Shown piece after piece: positions 33,026 through 43,441 of a DNA stretch of 64,000 nucleotides. The translations under genes and the position numbers were made by a program. Each line of letters opens with the position of its first letter. The stretch's first letter is position 1. Under the pieces are notes generated by a model that worked only from the letters and a program-made list of their open reading frames with translations, did not search any database and was not told where the DNA came from. Source of the stretch: Litsea cubeba (Eukaryota > Streptophyta > Magnoliopsida > Laurales > Lauraceae); the NCBI GenBank assembly GCA_012931725.1, contig CM022948.1:15081124-15145123 (forward strand). The letters run 5' to 3'.

Positions 33026-34012
33026 TAGCAAGATCTTTTCCTCAAGTTTGAGCGACCTTCCCCTGAAGTGGTTCTGTGCTCTTCCAGATAAGTCTATTTC
33101 AAGTTGGAAGGAACTCCAACTCTCTTTCCTGAAGAAGTTCCAGGCCTAAGTGTCGTTCCCAAAACCGATGCCGACATTCTCGCTCTAAAGATGAAGCAGG
33201 GCGAGACCCTCACCCAGTTCGCCCGGCGATTCTGGGCAATTTACAGCCAGATCGAGGACACCAGAGAAGAAGTGGCGACTTTCGCCTTCCAGAATGCCCT
33301 GTTACCAGGGCACGAGCTGCGGAAAGACTTGGCAAGAGATCCCACTCCCTCCATGCCGGCCTTGATGTCCCGGATAAAACACTTTATCGCCAGGGAGGAG
33401 GACGAAATCAGAGCTCAAGAAGAGGAAGGCCGCGAGTGGCAGACCCGGAACCCAAGGAAAGGAGCAGCCAGTCCCAGCAGCGGGGCAAGAAGCCATTCCA
33501 GAGGCAAGAGCCGAAGCAAGCCTGGGTCTCCAGTTCGGCAAAACCCTCAACGTCCTGGTCTGGGGGCGGCAGGAGAGCTAGACCTCCCTCCGACGCCCGC
33601 CAGTCTATGAGCATCGTTTTCAAGGAGCCGATCCACCAGGTTATGAACAAAATCAAATCTCAACCATTCTTCAGATGGCCTCGTCCTTTGGCAGGCGATC
33701 CTCCACTCGTGACCAATCCAGGTTTTGTGCCTATCATAAGGGCAACGGGCACAGGAGCGAGGAATGCAAGACTCTGAAGTTACACTTGGAGAGGCTCGCC
33801 AAGGAAGGCCATCTCGCGGAGTTTGTAAAGGCAGGAGACGTCAGCAGCAGCGGCGGTAGCCGAGCTCATCAGAGCGTGGCCAGAGACCCGGACAGTGAAG
33901 ACTCCGAAAAGATCATCAATGTGATCCACCTGGCGCCCTCAGCTCCCTCTCCCTCAGCTCAAGACAGCCCCCAGGCTCGTGCCGAAGCCAGGAGGGCCTC
34001 GGGAGGGAAGTG
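33026..34012 (+). pseudogene. gag: Gag fragment of element 2 with several frameshifts
   Basis: It covers the second half of the gag core, the Lys/Gln/Ser-rich linker and the C-x2-H-x4-H-x4-C zinc knuckle (about 33728-33770). Compared with element 3 the frame changes near 33146 (one base missing), again near 33420-33440 and near 33700, and ends at a TGA at 34011-34013 caused by a small deletion. No Gag protein can be made from it. Confidence 0.88.
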
Positions 34013-35986
34013 ATGAGAGCCGAGCTCGGGCCAGCGCCCAAGAAGCCTCGCCGCGACCGTCCAGCAATCTCTTTTTCAGATAAAGACCTGGAGGGGATCC
34101 AGATCCCTCACAACGACCCCCTGCTATTGACCATGAAGCTGAAGGACTTCACTGTGAAGAGGATCCTCGTTGACTCCGGCAGTTCCTCCGAGGTCCTCTA
34201 CTATGAGTGCTTCAAGAAAATGAACCTCTCCAAAGCCGACCTCACGGAGGTCCGTGCACCTCTGCTTGGGTTATCCGCCAAACCAGTTTATCCCAAGGGT
34301 AAAATCACCCTGGAAACCCGAGTGGGCGGAGCCTCCGTGCTGGCCGACTTCCTAGTCGTGGACGCCCCTTCTCCTTACAACGTCATCCTGGGCAGAACGT
34401 GGCTCCACAAATTGGAAGCAATCCCCTCTTCCCTCCACCAAAAGCTAAAGTTCGTGCTCGAGAACAAAGAGGGTAAGATGGAAGTGGTCACAGTAGAAGG
34501 AGATCAGCAGCAGGCCAAGCAATGCTTGCTGGCCGTGGTCCTATCAGAGAAGGAGCCAGAGCGTGTCAACCTGGCAGAGTTCGAAAAAGGTCTGGATGAG
34601 ATCGGCCGAGACCCTGACAAGGAGAGTATAGAGAACCTAGCCGAAGTCAGGCTCGACTCAGCAGACCCCGACAGATTTTTCCTGATTGGCACGCAGCTGC
34701 CAGACGAAGAGAGAGCCGAGTTCTCAAGGTTTCTAATGCAGAACGTGGATGTCTTCGCCTGGACCCCGAGCGAAATGCCTGGGGTCGACCCCGAGGTTAT
34801 GTGCCACAAGCTCAATGTGGATCCCAGCCATAAACCAGTGGTGCAAAAAGCCCGGAGGATGGGGATCCAGCAGACAGACGCGGTAGTCGAAGAGGTTGAC
34901 AAGTTACTGGAGGCAGGCGCGATCCGGGAGGTCCAGTACCCGGTCTGGCTGGCCAATACGGTGGTAGTTAAGAAAAAGACAGGCAAATGGAGGGTGTGCG
35001 TGGACTTCACCGATCTCAATAGGGCCTGCCCTAAAGACAGTTTCCCCCTTCCAAAGATTGATCAGATGATAGACGCCACCGTCGGCCATGACCGGATGAG
35101 CTTTCTTGACGCCTCTAGAGGCTACCATCAGATTCCGATGTATGAGCCAGACGAGGAGAAAACCGCTTTCATAACTCCCCGCGGCACATATTGCTACAGA
35201 GTCATGCCTTTCGGGCTGAAGAACGCGGGGGCGACATATCAGCCCCTCGTGACAAAAATGTTCCAGGCCCAACTCGGCAAAACGGTGGAAGTCTACATTG
35301 ACGACATGGTCGTCAAGTCTAAACTCTCCAGCGACCACCTGGCGGACCTGGCCCAAGTCTTCAGCATCCTTCGCACATTCAAGCTCAAGTTGAATGCTTC
35401 CAAATGCGCGTTCGGCGTAGCTTCCGGCAAGTTCCTCGGAAGCCTGGTGACGCGGAGGGGAATAGAGGCTAACCCGGACCAGATCACTGCAATCCTGGGC
35501 ATCCAGAGGCCAATTACTACCAAGGAAGTTCAGAAGCTCACAGGCATGGCTGCAGCACTCAATCGCTTCATCAGTCGATCATCAGATAAGTGCAGGCCAT
35601 TCTTTCAGCTTCTGAGAAAAAATTTAAAATTTCAATGGACCCCCGAGTGCGACCAAGCGTTGGCAGCACTCAAAACCTATTTGTCTTCACCTCCCTTACT
35701 CTCTACCCCAACCCATGGGGAGATTTTGTATTTATACCTTGCGGTCTCGGATCATGTTGTGAGCTCCATCCTCGTCAGAGAGGATGGGGGGGAGCAAAAA
35801 CCAATTTACTATATGAGCAAGATCCTGCTCGATGCCGAGACCAGATATCTTTTGTTGGAGAAACTCGCGCTGGCACTCGTCAGCGCCTCCCGCAAGGTCT
35901 CCCATTATTTCCAGTCTCACACCATTGTGGTAATCACGGAGCACCCACTCTGTTCTATATTCAAAAAAGCTGACTTTTCAGGATGA
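34013..35986 (+). CDS. pol: Protease-RT-RNase H of element 2
   Basis: This frame is open for 658 codons. It contains protease with Asp-Ser-Gly (Asp at 34172), reverse transcriptase with Tyr-Ile-Asp-Asp at 35294-35305 and the degenerate first RNase H. It closes at a TGA at 35984-35986, where element 1 has CGA (10452-10454). Element 3 has the same TGA (42755-42757). The frame beyond the stop continues in the same register to 37489, so a single nonsense codon separates RT from integrase. Confidence 0.92.
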   Translation: MRAELGPAPKKPRRDRPAISFSDKDLEGIQIPHNDPLLLTMKLKDFTVKRILVDSGSSSEVLYYECFKKMNLSKADLTEVRAPLLGLSAKPVYPKGKITLETRVGGASVLADFLVVDAPSPYNVILGRTWLHKLEAIPSSLHQKLKFVLENKEGKMEVVTVEGDQQQAKQCLLAVVLSEKEPERVNLAEFEKGLDEIGRDPDKESIENLAEVRLDSADPDRFFLIGTQLPDEERAEFSRFLMQNVDVFAWTPSEMPGVDPEVMCHKLNVDPSHKPVVQKARRMGIQQTDAVVEEVDKLLEAGAIREVQYPVWLANTVVVKKKTGKWRVCVDFTDLNRACPKDSFPLPKIDQMIDATVGHDRMSFLDASRGYHQIPMYEPDEEKTAFITPRGTYCYRVMPFGLKNAGATYQPLVTKMFQAQLGKTVEVYIDDMVVKSKLSSDHLADLAQVFSILRTFKLKLNASKCAFGVASGKFLGSLVTRRGIEANPDQITAILGIQRPITTKEVQKLTGMAAALNRFISRSSDKCRPFFQLLRKNLKFQWTPECDQALAALKTYLSSPPLLSTPTHGEILYLYLAVSDHVVSSILVREDGGEQKPIYYMSKILLDAETRYLLLEKLALALVSASRKVSHYFQSHTIVVITEHPLCSIFKKADFSG

Positions 35987-37489
35987 ATCTCCAAGTGGGC
36001 AGTCGAATTGGGGCAGTATGATATTCAGTACCGTCCCCGAACTGCGATCAAAGCCCAAATTCTGGCTAACTTCATCGTAGAGTTCGTTTCGCCAAGCTCG
36101 GCTCCGACCCAGCCTGGCACGGCACTGGGGGGCGTAGGGCAGGAGCCTGAAGTTACCGAGGTTGAACAAGCTCCCACTGGGGCATGGAAGGTCTTTGTTG
36201 ACGGTTCGTCCACCTCCAAGCGAGCTGGCATCGGCATAGTCCTCCAATCGCCTGAGGGATTGGTCATAGAGCAAGCCTTCACCTTGGACTTCAAAGCAAC
36301 GAACAATGAAGCAGAGTATGAAGCATTGATAGCAGGGTTGGATAGCGCACGAATCCTCGGAGCCCAACACCTGGTAATCTTCAGCGATTCGCAACTGGTA
36401 ACTAACCAGCTCGCTGGGGACTACCAGGCCAGGGACGACAGGATGGCGGCCTACTTAGCCCTCCCGCAAAAACTGCTTTCCCTTTTCAAGACAGCCGAGG
36501 TCAAGCAGATCTCCAGAGACACCAACACGCATGCTGATGCGCTTGCAAACCTGGCCTCCGCTGTCGAAGCAGGAAAGAGAAGGACTGTCAAAGTCGGATC
36601 GATATCAAGGTCAAGCTTAGAACTCCACTCACCTCGGCAAGTCCTTTGCGCAGACCTCGGCCCGAGTTGGATGGACCCAATCATCTCATACTTGAAGAAC
36701 GACCAGCTCCCCGAGGACAAGATTGATACCCATCGAATCAGACTTAAGGCAGCTCGATTCTGGTTATCTCCCGAAGGCAGACTCTACAGGAAGTCCTTCA
36801 CGGGTCCATACCTCCAATGTGTCCATCCCAGTAAGGTGGACAATTTCCTGTATGAGATCCATGAAGGAATCTGTGGCAGTCACATCGGAGGCCGATCACT
36901 GGCCTACAGGGCAATAAGCCAAGGCTACTGGTGGCCCTACATGAAAAAAGATGCACAAGTGTACGCCAGCAAATGCGAAAAGTGCCAGAAGTTCTCCCAC
37001 TCTCTTCATCAGCCGGCGCAAGACCTAAGTCCCCTCTCTAGTCCATGGCCCTTCGCTCAATGGGGGCTGGACATTGTAGGACCTCTTCACCGAGCTCAGG
37101 GAAACAAAAGATGGCTGATCGTTGTAACGGATTACTTCACGAAGTGGATAGAAGCTGAGCCGCTGTCCTCCATCACGGATAGAGATTCCAGAAACTTCGT
37201 ATGGAAGAACATTATAACAAGGTTCGGCATCCCCAGGACCCTGATTTCGGACAACGAGACTCAGTTCGACTCCAAATCCTTCAAAGACTTCTGCCGAGAG
37301 CATGGCATCAAAAACCATTACTCCACCCCAGCATATCCACAAAGCAATGGCCAGGCCGAAATTTCTAACAAGATAATCCTGGATGGCCTCAAGAAACGGT
37401 TAGACAAGGCAAAAAGGCGATGGACAGAGGAGCTTCCCAGCGTGCTATGGGCGTACAGAACAACTCTAAGGCGATCCACGAGTAGATGA
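35987..37489 (+). CDS. pol: Archaeal-type RNase H and integrase core of element 2 (3' truncated)
   Basis: In the register of the preceding frame, this segment holds the archaeal-like RNase H with Asp, Glu, Asp and Asp intact (about 36190-36560). The integrase zinc finger (about 36855-36990) and DD35E core follow. The second catalytic Asp sits in SDNETQF, where the other copies have SDNGTQF. It is cut in the integrase C-terminal half; the last few codons to 37489 are flanking sequence. Confidence 0.9.
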   Translation: MSKWAVELGQYDIQYRPRTAIKAQILANFIVEFVSPSSAPTQPGTALGGVGQEPEVTEVEQAPTGAWKVFVDGSSTSKRAGIGIVLQSPEGLVIEQAFTLDFKATNNEAEYEALIAGLDSARILGAQHLVIFSDSQLVTNQLAGDYQARDDRMAAYLALPQKLLSLFKTAEVKQISRDTNTHADALANLASAVEAGKRRTVKVGSISRSSLELHSPRQVLCADLGPSWMDPIISYLKNDQLPEDKIDTHRIRLKAARFWLSPEGRLYRKSFTGPYLQCVHPSKVDNFLYEIHEGICGSHIGGRSLAYRAISQGYWWPYMKKDAQVYASKCEKCQKFSHSLHQPAQDLSPLSSPWPFAQWGLDIVGPLHRAQGNKRWLIVVTDYFTKWIEAEPLSSITDRDSRNFVWKNIITRFGIPRTLISDNETQFDSKSFKDFCREHGIKNHYSTPAYPQSNGQAEISNKIILDGLKKRLDKAKRRWTEELPSVLWAYRTTLRRSTSR

Positions 37490-37976
37490 TGAATTTTGAG
37501 ATGATGGCAACAATATCCCACTACTTTCTTCTTTTCTCTGGCTTCTAAAAGACTCTCTTCTGGGTACGAAGAAAACAAATGTCTCCAAAATCCGTGTAGC
37601 AAACCATTTTTTTTCTTTTTCTCTCCACTTACTGCATTGCACTCAACAGAAAACCAATCAAAGATCATGCCATAGATGTAGCGATTTGGATTTCAAAACT
37701 TTCAAGCATTTGATGTATAGTAATCTGCTTAACCATTGAAATGAAATGAAATGATTTTTTTATATTTCCATTCCAATTTGGTAAATTTGCATAATACAAA
37801 TTTGGGTTCTAATTATGCGTATATGTTACTTTGTTAGTTGAATTTAGAGGAGGTATAGTTTTAGGTTAAGAAAGGCTTTTGGAGAAATGGGGTTATTCAA
37901 TAATTGGATCTTTACTCGTAAGTGATTCTTCCTTCTCTGACTTTTATTAGTTGAATCAAAGTATGTATGGTCATAT
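37485..37976. other. A/T-rich flank between elements 2 and 3
   Basis: No gene or repeat recognised. Element 3 begins at 37977; its target duplication cannot be checked because its 3' LTR is absent. Confidence 0.5.
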
Positions 37977-38874
37977 TGTGTGGGGATATTTTCAAAGCCC
38001 CAAGATTACGCTAATCACAGCCATCAACTGGGACTAAGCATTCTCACGTGCCTCACGTGCCATCCGCGTGCCATCCACGTGGCACCAGACTCACCTCGGC
38101 TACCATGACAGGGGCCTCAGCCGAAGTCAGACAGGTCCGGGCTGCTAGCGCCGAGCTCGGCTACCCAGGCGCCCACCTCGGCTGAAAGCTCCACCTCGGC
38201 CGAAGGTGCCGGGACGAAAGCCGAAGCAAGAAGAGAATCTCCACTCGCGCCCTTCGCCCCCCACGTCATCGGACACGTGGAGGAATAGGGGCGCGAGCCA
38301 GTGAGACAGATGCGACATCCAGCCGTCCATAATATTCGCCAGATCACTGACAGGGCGGCATCCAGCGGCTGCAGCCAAATCAGGGTGAGGCCCGAGGGTG
38401 GATCCGATGGTACCTCTACCGCTAAAGGCGCCCAACACAATCTGGCCCAACATGACGCGCATTTAATGCGATATGGGCTGATCCGACTGGCATTAAATGC
38501 AAAGTGGGCTGGATTGGACCGCATTTATTACTTTGTGGGCTGATGATGACTTTCCTATCAAGTCATGGGACCCACACCAAAATATCATCCAAAGATATCG
38601 TCCAGGCGTCTATAAATAGAGCCTCATTTCACATGCAAAGGTACGCACAATCCAAACCAGAGAGTCGTAACTTTGCCTCTATTCTTCCTCTCCTTCCTTT
38701 GTTCCAGTTCCCTTACTGACTTAGGCATCGGAGAGCCTTGTGCTGCCCACGCCAGGGTCCTCTGACCGTTTGCTCTTCCCTTTCAGACTTTCAGGCAGCG
38801 GATCATCTTCTTCATTTGGATAAGTCCTCTAAGGCACCTCGATTATTGTGGGTCATATTTTTTATGCACCTACA
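37977..38874 (+). repeat. 5' LTR of element 3
   Basis: It begins TGTGTGGGGATATTTTC and ends CACCTACA, 898 bp. It is clearly related to, but well diverged from, the element 1 LTR. The ACGT-core cluster (38044-38088 and about 38260-38280) and the TATAAATA box (38611-38618) are conserved. The primer-binding site TGGCGCCATCTGTGGGAA is at 38877-38894. Confidence 0.92.
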
Positions 38875-38939
38875 ATTGGCGCCATCTGTGGGAAAGTACT
38901 ATCTCAACCTTCCAAACCTTCTCAATCTTCCCAAAAACC

Positions 38940-40544
38940 ATGCCTCCAAAAGCTAAGAAGGGCGGAGAGTCCCAAAGAGCAATATTCGAGCGTCCGGGCC
39001 CGTCGACAGACGTCCCTCCTCAGGGGCGGCCCGGAGCGGACCGTGGCGCGTCAGCGGGCGAGGAGCGCGAAGCCTCACGACCCTCCTTCGAGTTTCCCTT
39101 CCGAGAGGGAGTCGAGACCTCGTGCTCTGACGATGAAGTCGCGCCTCCCCCGCGGGAGGAGCGTCGACGTGAGCGCCCTCTCAAAGGCAAAGCTCCAGCA
39201 GTGGAGGAGCCACGCCGTGTGCAACCCCCTGATGCTGGAGGAGACATCGTAGCTCAAAGCGCTCTCCTCCAGGACCAGGAGCGACTGATCCGCCAGCTCC
39301 AACAGCAGCTGAGAGCGGTGCAAAATGCCTCTCGAAGGCAGCCCTCAGAGCCCCAAGGCGAGAAGAGAGCTGTCCAAAGCAAGGTAGTCCAGCCATCTCA
39401 AGAGGATCTAAGAGCCTTTCTAGATCAGAAGCGCAACCATGCCTATGATGAGGGCTCGAGCAACACCCGTAGCCATCGTGGCCGCGACGGGCGAGCTCAT
39501 AGCCACCATGGTCGAGGCCATGCAAAGCGGAAGCCAAGAGCGTTGACGCCAGAGAAGGACGACGCGCAGGAGCGGCTCGACAAGCGCATCAAGCTAGCTC
39601 TCCAGCGCAACCTGGAGATGCGGGACCAGCAAGAGATCTGTGGCCCCACCGATCTGGGGGCCTCTCCTTTCACGCGGGACATCGAGAGAACTCCCTTACC
39701 CAAGAAGTTCTCGGTCCCGCGGTTCGTCCCCTATGACGGACTGTCTGACCCGTCTGCTCACCTCCGTCATTTCTCCCAAAAGATGTCTATCTGGGGGAAC
39801 GAGGGTCATCTCAACTGCAAGATCTTCTCCTCCAGTTTGAGCGACCTCCCTCTGAAGTGGTTCTGCGCTCTACCAGAGAAGTCTATTTCGAGTTGGAAAG
39901 AGCTTCAGCTCTCATTCCTCAAGAAGTTCCAGGCCTACAGCGTCGTCCCCAAGACCGATGCTGACATCCTCGCTCTAAAGATGAAGCAGGGCGAGACCCT
40001 CACCCAGTTCGCCCGGCGGTTCTGGGCAATTTACAGCCAAATCGAGGATACCAGAGAAGAAGTGGCGATTTTCGCCTTCCAAAATGCCCTGTTACTAGGG
40101 AACGAGCTGCGGAAAGATTTGGCAGGAGATCCCGCTCCCTCCATGCCGGCCTTGATGTCCCGGATAAAACGCTTTATCGCCCGGGAGGAGGAAGGCCAGG
40201 AGATCGCAGGCCCGGAACCAAAGGAAAGAAGCAGCCAGCCCCAGCAGCGGGGTAAGAAGCCATACCAGAGGCAAGAGCCGAAGCAAGCCTGGGCCTCTAG
40301 TTCGGCGAGAGCTTCAACGTCCAGGTCCGGGGGCAGCAGGAGGGCCGGACCTCCCCCCGACACCTACCAGTTTATGAACATCGTCTTCAAGGAGCTAATC
40401 CACCAGGTTATGAACAAAGTCAAGACCCAACCATTCTTCAGATGGCCTCGTCCCTTGTCAGGCGATCCCTCCACCCGTGACCAATCCAAGTTCTGTGCCT
40501 ACCATAAGGGTAACGGCATAGGACCGAGGAGTGCAGAACTCTGA
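38940..40544 (+). CDS. gag: Gag of element 3, frameshifted in the zinc knuckle
   Basis: The ATG at 38940 (ACCATGCC) lies 65 bases past the LTR. A basic, low-complexity N-terminus leads to the gag core (about residues 255-420) and a Gln/Arg/Ser-rich linker. The frame enters the zinc knuckle at about 40494 but loses one base near 40515, between its two histidines, and terminates at 40542-40544. Without the loss it would run on into protease, as inferred for the ancestral element. Confidence 0.9.
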   Translation: MPPKAKKGGESQRAIFERPGPSTDVPPQGRPGADRGASAGEEREASRPSFEFPFREGVETSCSDDEVAPPPREERRRERPLKGKAPAVEEPRRVQPPDAGGDIVAQSALLQDQERLIRQLQQQLRAVQNASRRQPSEPQGEKRAVQSKVVQPSQEDLRAFLDQKRNHAYDEGSSNTRSHRGRDGRAHSHHGRGHAKRKPRALTPEKDDAQERLDKRIKLALQRNLEMRDQQEICGPTDLGASPFTRDIERTPLPKKFSVPRFVPYDGLSDPSAHLRHFSQKMSIWGNEGHLNCKIFSSSLSDLPLKWFCALPEKSISSWKELQLSFLKKFQAYSVVPKTDADILALKMKQGETLTQFARRFWAIYSQIEDTREEVAIFAFQNALLLGNELRKDLAGDPAPSMPALMSRIKRFIAREEEGQEIAGPEPKERSSQPQQRGKKPYQRQEPKQAWASSSARASTSRSGGSRRAGPPPDTYQFMNIVFKELIHQVMNKVKTQPFFRWPRPLSGDPSTRDQSKFCAYHKGNGIGPRSAEL

Positions 40545-40552
40545 AGTTTCAC

Positions 40553-42571
40553 TTGGAGAGGCTCGCCAAGGAAGGCCATCTAGTGGAGTTCGTGAAGGCA
40601 GGAGACGTCGGCAGCGGCGGCAGTAGCCGAGCTCATCAGAGCGTGCCCAGGGATCCAGACAGCGAAGACTCTGAAAAGATCATCAATGTGATCCACCTGG
40701 CGCCTTCAGCTCTCTCTCCCTCAGTTTGGGACAGCCCTCAGGCTCATGCCGAAGTCAGGCGGGCCTCGCACGGGAAGGAGGTGATGAGAGCCGAGCTCGG
40801 GCCAGCGCCCAAGAGAGCGCGCCGTGACCGACCAGCAATCTCGTTCTCTGATAAAGATCTGGAGGGAATCCAGCTCCCTCACAACAACCCTCTGCTCTTG
40901 ACCATGAAGCTGAAGGACTTCACTGTGAAGAGGATCCTCGTCGACTCCGGCAGCTCTTCCGAGGTCCTCTACTATGAGTGCTTCAAGAAGATGAACCTCC
41001 CAGAAGCCGACCTCACGGAGGTCCGTGCGCCCTTGCTAGGATTATCTGCCAAACCAGTCTATCCCAAGGGTAAAATCACCCTGAAAACCCGAGTGGGCGG
41101 AGCCTCCGTGTTGGCCGACTTTCTAGTCGTGGACACCCCTTCTCCCTACAACGTCATCTTGGGCAGAACGTGGCTCCACAAGTTGGAAGCAGTCCCCTCT
41201 TCCCTCCACCAAAAGTTGAAATTCGTCCTCGAGGACAAGGAGGGCAAGATGGAGGTGGTCACCGTGGAAGGAGATCAGCAGCTAGCCAGGCAGTGCATGC
41301 TGTCTGTGGTCCCCGCAGAGAAGGAGCCAGAGCGCGTCAACCTGGCAGAGTTTGAAAAGGGTCTAGAAGAGATCGGCCGAGACCCTGACAAAAAAAGTAT
41401 AGAGGACCTAGCCGAAGTCAGGCTCGACTCAGCAGACCCAGATAGATTTTTCCTGATTGGCACGCAGCTGCCAGACGAAGAGAGAGCCGAGCTCTCAAGG
41501 TTTTTAATGCAGAACATGGATGTCTTCGCCTGGACCCCGAGCGAAATGCCCGGGGTCGACCCCAGGGTCATGTACCACAAGCTCAATGTGGATCCCAACC
41601 ACAAGCCAGTGGTGCAGAGAGCCCGAAGGACGGGGTTACAGCAGACAGACGCAGTAGTCGAAGAGGTCGACAAGTTGCTGGAGGCAGGCACAATCCGGGA
41701 GGTCCAGTACCCGGTCTGGCTGGCCAATACGGTGGTGGTTAAGAAAAAGACTGGCAAATGGAGGGTGTGTGTGGACTTCACCGATCTCAACAGGGCCTGC
41801 CCTAAAGATAGTTTCCCCCTTCCGAAGATTGATCAAATGATCGACGCCACCACCGGCCACGACCGAATGAGCTTCCTCGACGCCTACAGAGGCTACCATC
41901 AGATCCCGATGTATGAGCCAGACGAGGAGAAAACCGCATTCATAACCCCCCGCGGCACTTATTGCTATAAGGTAATGCCTTTCGGGCTGAAGAACGCGGG
42001 GGCAACATATCAGCGCCTCGTGACAAAGATGTTCCAGGCTCAGCTTGGCAAGACGGTGGAAGTCTACATTGACGACATGGTCGTCAAGTCCAAGCACTCC
42101 AGCGACCATCTGGCGGATCTGGCCCAAGTCTTCAGCATCCTTCGCGCGTTCAAGCTCAAACTGAATGCTTCCAAGTGCGCATTCGGCGTAGCTTCTGGTA
42201 AGTTTCTCGGAAGCCTGGTAACGCGGAGAGGGATAGAGGCCAACCCGGACCAGATTACTGCAATCTTGGGCATCCATAGCCCATCTACTACAAAAGAAGT
42301 TCAGAAGCTCACAAGCATGGCTGCAGCACTCAATCGCTTCATCAGCCGATCATCAGATAAGTGTAGGCCTTTCTTTCAGCTTCTGAGAAAAAATTTAAAA
42401 TCCCAATGGACCCCCGAGTGCGACCAAGCGTTGGCAGCACTCAAAACTTATTTGTCTTCACCACCCTTACTCTCCACCCCAACTCAGGGGGAGATTTTGT
42501 ATTTTTATCTTGCGGTCTCGGATCATGCGGTGAGCTCCATTCTCGTCAGAGAGGACGAAGGGGTTCAATAG
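40553..42571 (+). CDS. pol: Protease-RT and start of RNase H of element 3
   Basis: Open from the end of the knuckle to a TAG at 42569-42571. There is no ATG at the 5' end; the frame is the continuation of gag after the one-base loss. Protease has Asp-Ser-Gly and reverse transcriptase has Tyr-Ile-Asp-Asp at 42065-42076. The TAG falls where elements 1 and 2 have Lys-Pro in the first RNase H. Confidence 0.92.
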   Translation: MERLAKEGHLVEFVKAGDVGSGGSSRAHQSVPRDPDSEDSEKIINVIHLAPSALSPSVWDSPQAHAEVRRASHGKEVMRAELGPAPKRARRDRPAISFSDKDLEGIQLPHNNPLLLTMKLKDFTVKRILVDSGSSSEVLYYECFKKMNLPEADLTEVRAPLLGLSAKPVYPKGKITLKTRVGGASVLADFLVVDTPSPYNVILGRTWLHKLEAVPSSLHQKLKFVLEDKEGKMEVVTVEGDQQLARQCMLSVVPAEKEPERVNLAEFEKGLEEIGRDPDKKSIEDLAEVRLDSADPDRFFLIGTQLPDEERAELSRFLMQNMDVFAWTPSEMPGVDPRVMYHKLNVDPNHKPVVQRARRTGLQQTDAVVEEVDKLLEAGTIREVQYPVWLANTVVVKKKTGKWRVCVDFTDLNRACPKDSFPLPKIDQMIDATTGHDRMSFLDAYRGYHQIPMYEPDEEKTAFITPRGTYCYKVMPFGLKNAGATYQRLVTKMFQAQLGKTVEVYIDDMVVKSKHSSDHLADLAQVFSILRAFKLKLNASKCAFGVASGKFLGSLVTRRGIEANPDQITAILGIHSPSTTKEVQKLTSMAAALNRFISRSSDKCRPFFQLLRKNLKSQWTPECDQALAALKTYLSSPPLLSTPTQGEILYFYLAVSDHAVSSILVREDEGVQ

Positions 42572-43441
42572 CTAATTTACTATACAAGCAAGATCCTGCC
42601 TGACGCCAAGACCAGATACCTTTTGTTGGAGAAGCTCGCACTGGCACTCGTCAGCGCCTCCCACAAGCTCTCCCATTATTTCCAATCCCACACCATTGTG
42701 GTGATCACGGAGCATCCACTCCGTTCCATATTCAAAAAAGCTGACTTTTCAGGGTGAATCTCCAAGTGAGCAGTCGAACTGGGGCAGTATGATATTCAGT
42801 ACTGTCCCCGGACTGCGATCAAAGCCCAAATTCTGGCAGACTTCATTGTAGAGTTCGTCTCGCCAAGCTCGGCTCCGACCCAGCCCGGCACGGAACTGGG
42901 GGGTGTAGGGCATGAGCCTGAAGTCACCGAGGTCGAACAAGCTCCCGCCTCGGCATGGAAGGTCTTTGTTGACGGTTGGTCCACCTCCAAGCGAGCTGGC
43001 ACCGGCATCGTCCTCCAATCGCCAGAGGGACTGGTCATAGAGCAAGCCTTCACCTTGGACTTCAAAGCAACAAACAATGAAGCAGAGTATGAAGCACTGA
43101 TAGCAGGGTTGAGCAGCGCCCAAATCCTCGGAGCCCAGCACCTGGTGATCTTCAGCGACTCGCAACTGGTAACTAGCCAGCTCGCTGGAGACTACCAGGC
43201 CAGGGACGACAGGATGGCGGCCTACTTAGCCCTCGCGAAAAAACTGCTCTCTCATTTCCAGATAGCCGAGGTCAGGTAGATCTCCAGAGATACCAACACG
43301 CACGCTGATGCGCTTGCAAACCTGGCCTCCGCTGTTGAAGCATGAAAGAAAAGGACTGTCGAAGTTGAATCAATATCAAGATCAAGCCTAGAGCTCCACT
43401 CACCTCGGCAAGTCCTTTGTGTTGATCTCAGCCCGAGCTGG
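42572..43441 (+). pseudogene. pol: RNase H region of element 3 with multiple stops
   Basis: The register is kept but nonsense codons interrupt it: TGA at 42755-42757 (shared with element 2), TGA at 42767-42769 (Trp in the others), TAG at 43277-43279 and TGA at 43343-43345. The archaeal-like RNase H motifs are still legible between them, for example at 43055-43279. Confidence 0.9.

Larger units (their letters stand above)
33026..37484 (+). mobile_element. Tat-lineage fragment without LTRs (element 2)
   Basis: Similarity to element 3 begins inside gag directly after the SINE palindrome and ends inside integrase at 37484, just after the DD35E core. There is no LTR, primer site, integrase C-terminus or antisense gene. 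Both edges look like deletion or recombination points. The pol part is the best preserved of the three copies. Confidence 0.92.
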
